Position numbers and translations under genes: made by a program. A model generated the notes under the pieces. The model worked only from the letters and a program-made list of their open reading frames with translations. It was not told the DNA's origin and did no database searches. A stretch of 64,000 nt of DNA from Sisyra terminalis. Its lineage: Eukaryota; Arthropoda; Insecta; Neuroptera; Sisyridae. The stretch covers positions 11,736,001-11,800,000 of the forward strand of contig OY292276.1 of NCBI GenBank assembly GCA_958496175.1, written 5' to 3'. Shown piece after piece: positions 61,059 through 64,000 of the stretch; positions within the stretch are counted from its first letter, which is position 1, and the number at the start of each line of letters is the position of its first letter.

Positions 61059-61631
61059 TTTCAATATAATTTAACTTCGTATTTTTGTATCATGATGTAA
61101 GTTCAAACAAAACTAACTGAGGTGTTATTAGGGACCATTTATAAGATTAATTTGGGTGCTTACATTCTTTCTTTCGCTTGATGAAACAAAATATGATTCA
61201 CCTTGCATGCAAAAATAGAAAAAAACTTGTTACTCATAGTAGAGCTCATATTTTATGTATTCATAGTAGGTCGCAGATAAAATCATACAAATAAAAAGAA
61301 TATTGTAGCTTTAAAAGTTTAAAATAGTTTTAAATTAACTTCCGTAAATTTGTAATTACGTACATTGAATTTCATCGTATCAATCAATCTTCAAGAATTT
61401 CAAAATGTTTTTGCACTTTTACTTATAAACTTTCATTGTCTGCGTCTTGGTTACTCAAGCCGATGTGATCTTATTAAATACCAACATAAATCCATTTTAT
61501 AATATACATTGAAACTAAAAAAATACAAAATTTCTATTTTGAATTATTCATTTATTTTAACAATACTCTACTCCTTATTAAAAACATAGCAATTTTACAA
61601 AAAACTTTCTTGAACATTATTTACATTTGTA
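61059..61631. other. convergent 3' region
   Basis: Between the ALDH16A1-type stop and the mL45 stop; no gene or repeat recognised. Confidence 0.45.
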
Positions 61632-64000
61632 TTAAGCTGTCGCTAGTGTTGGGGAATCTTTCCCGACTTCAGTGTTTTGAGGGGTCAATGCTGAAGTTTC
61701 AGTTGGAGTGACTTCTTTAATTTCTTCTTCTTCATCTAGTGGTTGGACATAAGTTTTGATTCCTGGCTCAGGGGGCGGCATCCAATCTGGTATAATTTTT
61801 GCATGCAACCTCCATTTCCCATATTCATTGGAAATATTTTTTTCAAAGACTACATACTCAACCACATCTTTGGCGAGGATTTCACTGCCGTGAATCAAGC
61901 GTCCGAAGCGATCATAAATAGCCAACAACTAAAAAAAACATAAAAATATTATCAATTGGTTTATATAATATGGCAAGGGAGTTTTCATGATAAAACCAGA
62001 ACCGAAATTAAATGTTTTGATTCAAGTTTTGATTCAAATTTAGTAATTTGTGCAATAATTTAGGCACAAAATCTTCATCTGTAGCAAGTATTTATGCCAT
62101 GGGTATCACATTGCCCACAGAACATTTTACGTGTATTCGTCAGAGCTTTTCTATAAGTTTTTGTAGAACTAACCGAATTAATTATTAGACTTAAGAAGGT
62201 TGGAGACTCGTACCAGTATATGCCTTTTATTTGTATCCATTGCACAGAAGGCACAGAAGCATTGATAATTACGTCATATAGTGATTAGGGTGGGTCAAAA
62301 CAATCGATTATTTTTTTTACAAGTGACGCGGAAAAATGAGTTCCTAGACACCTTAAAAAAATTCTCACCAAGTATGAGCTCTTAATTTTAATAGTAAGAT
62401 CCTCCGCATCGCAGTTTTGTATTTTTTTCTCAGTCCAATAGAAAAAAAATCATACCTCATCATTTATCGATTGTACAGAAAAATGTTTTGAAAGATTTTT
62501 TTAGGAAATTTAATGCTCTACAAATAAGGTATCCTATATTTTTTCCGTAAGCCTCACCATTTGAAAAATATTAAGGTTTTAATTTTGATTATTTTAAGAC
62601 AAATTTCATTTTTATTAATGAATTTTATAACTCGACAATAAATGACTTATACAATGCGCAATACAAATTTTTGTTGGAAATTAACTGCTCTATAAAAATG
62701 GTTTCTTATGTTTTGGCGATGAAATTAACCCTTCAAAAGATATTCATCATCAAACATTCATGTGTACGGGTTTTAAAAGTTTTTGATGCGATATTCGAAA
62801 AATTTCAATTTAATTTATAATTTTTGAGAAAATTTACACGAATTTTAGTTTTTATCAACTGAGAAACTTCAAAATATTTTTCAAGTTTTTTTTTAAGCTT
62901 AAGTAAATTTGTCTCCATTTAAAAAAAAAATTGTACATTATTTATCGCTTAGTTAAATATTTAATAATAAAAAAAGTAAAGTTTTCATTTTACATATATT
63001 ACGATATATTTCAGTATTAGAGAAAAACTATGTCCAATTAGCTATAAAAAAGTTTTTTATTTCAATTTTCAAACAAGTTTTTGTTGCAAGTTGGGTAATT
63101 TTTTCAATGCTCTTTGACAACTTGCAATAAAAATTGATGATGAATATCTTTTGAAGGGTTAATTTAATCGCCAAAACATAAGAAACCATTTTTATAGAGC
63201 ACTTAATTTACAACAAAAATTTGTATTGCGCATTGTATAAGAGTGATCTATTGTCGAGTTATAAAATTCATAAACAAAAATGAAATTTGTCTTAAAATAC
63301 TCAAAATTAAATCCTTAATATCTTTCAAATGGTGAGGCTTACGGAAAAAATATAGAATACCTTTTTTGTAGAGCATTAAATTTCCTAAAAAATTCTTTCT
63401 GAACATTTTTCTGTACAATCGATAAATGATGAGGTATGATTTTTTTTCTATTGGACTGAGAAAAAATACAAAACTGCGATGCGGAAAATGTTCCTACTAA
63501 AATTAATAGCTCATACTTGGTAAGAATTTTTTTAAGGTCTTTAGCAACCCATTTTTCCGCGTTACTTGTAAAAAAAAAATAATCGATTTTTTTGACCCAC
63601 CCTAATAGTGATACTTCACGATCGTACATAACGAGTAATTATATTAACCGATAGATTGCTGCTGAGAACCGCACTTTTAAGTGAGATCGAGAAACATTGA
63701 TGGGCATTAGAAGAATCGACGTTTGTCGATCCCATTACAGCTAAGATCTGTAGTCATCAAAATTTCAATGATTCCTCGCACTTATGACTTCATTTACCAC
63801 AAAAATTAGTTCATATGTATTTAGTTTATTTCTTATTAGATGACTTTAAAACTTACTTGTTGATTATGAAATCGAACGGTGATTTGGGCGAAAATATTGT
63901 CTTTTGTTACGATATCGGTGCATCGTGCATGAACAACTCGAGGTGGTTCTATAGAACCCAAGAATTTCCATTTTATGGTTTTTTTCTGAATATTGTGAGT
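61632..64000 (-). CDS. mRpL45: mitochondrial ribosomal protein mL45 (mRpL45), C-terminal part; 5' end outside window
   Basis: Two exons visible: from the window edge to 63857, and 61928-61632. The upstream exon reads [23 protein letters not shown], then [11 protein letters not shown], joined in phase 0 to [36 protein letters not shown] and IIPDWMPPP, ending in an acidic and Thr/Ala-rich tail. This closely matches insect mRpL45, a Tim44-like-fold protein of the large mitoribosomal subunit near the exit tunnel that helps anchor it to the inner membrane. An AG at 63986-63987 could be mistaken for an acceptor, but the frame and homology continue past it to the window edge. The intron contains a 1.3-kb foldback element. 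Confidence 0.95.
62286..63604. mobile_element. TAGGGTGGGTC foldback element with perfect 8-bp TSD
   Basis: 1,319 bp with long inverted arms (over 400 bp) starting TAGGGTGGGTCAAAA and ending with its mirror. ATAGTGAT flanks both sides (62278-62285 and 63605-63612). The frames inside look non-coding. A truncated relative is at 47295-47739. The 8-bp duplication is compatible with hAT or P-type transposases. In the mL45 intron. Confidence 0.85.

Noticed and set aside
62286..63604. Protein genes inside the foldback element (for example 63339-63629)
   Set aside because: The frames lie in the inverted arms, mirror each other and resemble no protein.
63986..63987. Splice acceptor at the start of the visible mL45 exon
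   Set aside because: The frame stays open beyond it and THNIQKK matches the expected upstream protein sequence, so the exon continues out of the window.

Overview
The window is insect nuclear DNA: AT-rich, with protein genes cut by many short GT-AG introns, cytoplasmic tRNA genes with no CCA encoded, a gustatory-receptor gene, a takeout/juvenile-hormone-binding-type gene, and a dense load of small transposable elements. I cannot name the species or order from sequence alone. Gene calls rest on my own splicing of the exons: phases were followed codon by codon and agree to the stop codon in all multi-exon genes except the takeout-like gene, where one junction does not resolve.

Layout. 0.8-4.4 kb (+): ERdj5/DNAJC10, an ER reductase co-chaperone. 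4.9-6.1 kb (-): takeout/JHBP-like secreted protein. 6.1-12.4 kb: gene-poor, with a hammerhead-ribozyme relic and a GC-rich 111-nt hairpin. 12.4-15.6 kb (+): gustatory receptor. 16.6-18.3 kb (+): secreted protein of unknown function. 18.5-27.8 kb (-): insulin-degrading enzyme (IDE), with an intronless SETMAR/set-23-type histone methyltransferase gene nested on the opposite strand in one intron and many MITEs in another. 28.6-29.7 kb: dead non-LTR retrotransposon. 31.2-32.0 kb: three tRNA genes (Lys-TTT, Gln-TTG, Gln-CTG). 33.6-34.5 kb (-): unknown basic protein with SUMO-type and degron-type motifs. 36.5-37.4 kb (+): PRELI-family mitochondrial lipid-transfer protein. 38.5-42.1 kb (-): sulfite oxidase. 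45.9-48.5 kb (+): UBTD1/2-like protein. 50.0-55.9 kb (-): COX15. 56.6-61.1 kb (+): ALDH16A1-type pseudo-dehydrogenase, divergent from COX15. 61.6 kb to the edge (-): mitochondrial ribosomal protein mL45, 5' part outside the window.

The host genes are a mixed neighbourhood rather than a pathway, although four act in mitochondria (PRELI, sulfite oxidase, COX15, mL45) and IDE may have a mitochondrial form.

The most interesting non-coding content is a set of hammerhead ribozyme motifs (7.9, 32.7, 32.8, 39.26 and 54.15 kb) from three sequence families. Two of them sit in copies of one short inverted-repeat element, and each copy is flanked by its own perfect 13-bp target-site duplication (39,109-39,427 and 53,869-54,464). 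This matches what is known of Penelope-like elements and other ribozyme-bearing retroelements: type I hammerheads whose helix III is a loopless palindrome that could work only as a dimer. Other notable points are a candidate mutually exclusive IDE exon, an ERdj5 that has lost its last CxxC site, and a triplicated COX15 splice-acceptor segment interrupted by a foldback element with a 3-bp TTA duplication.
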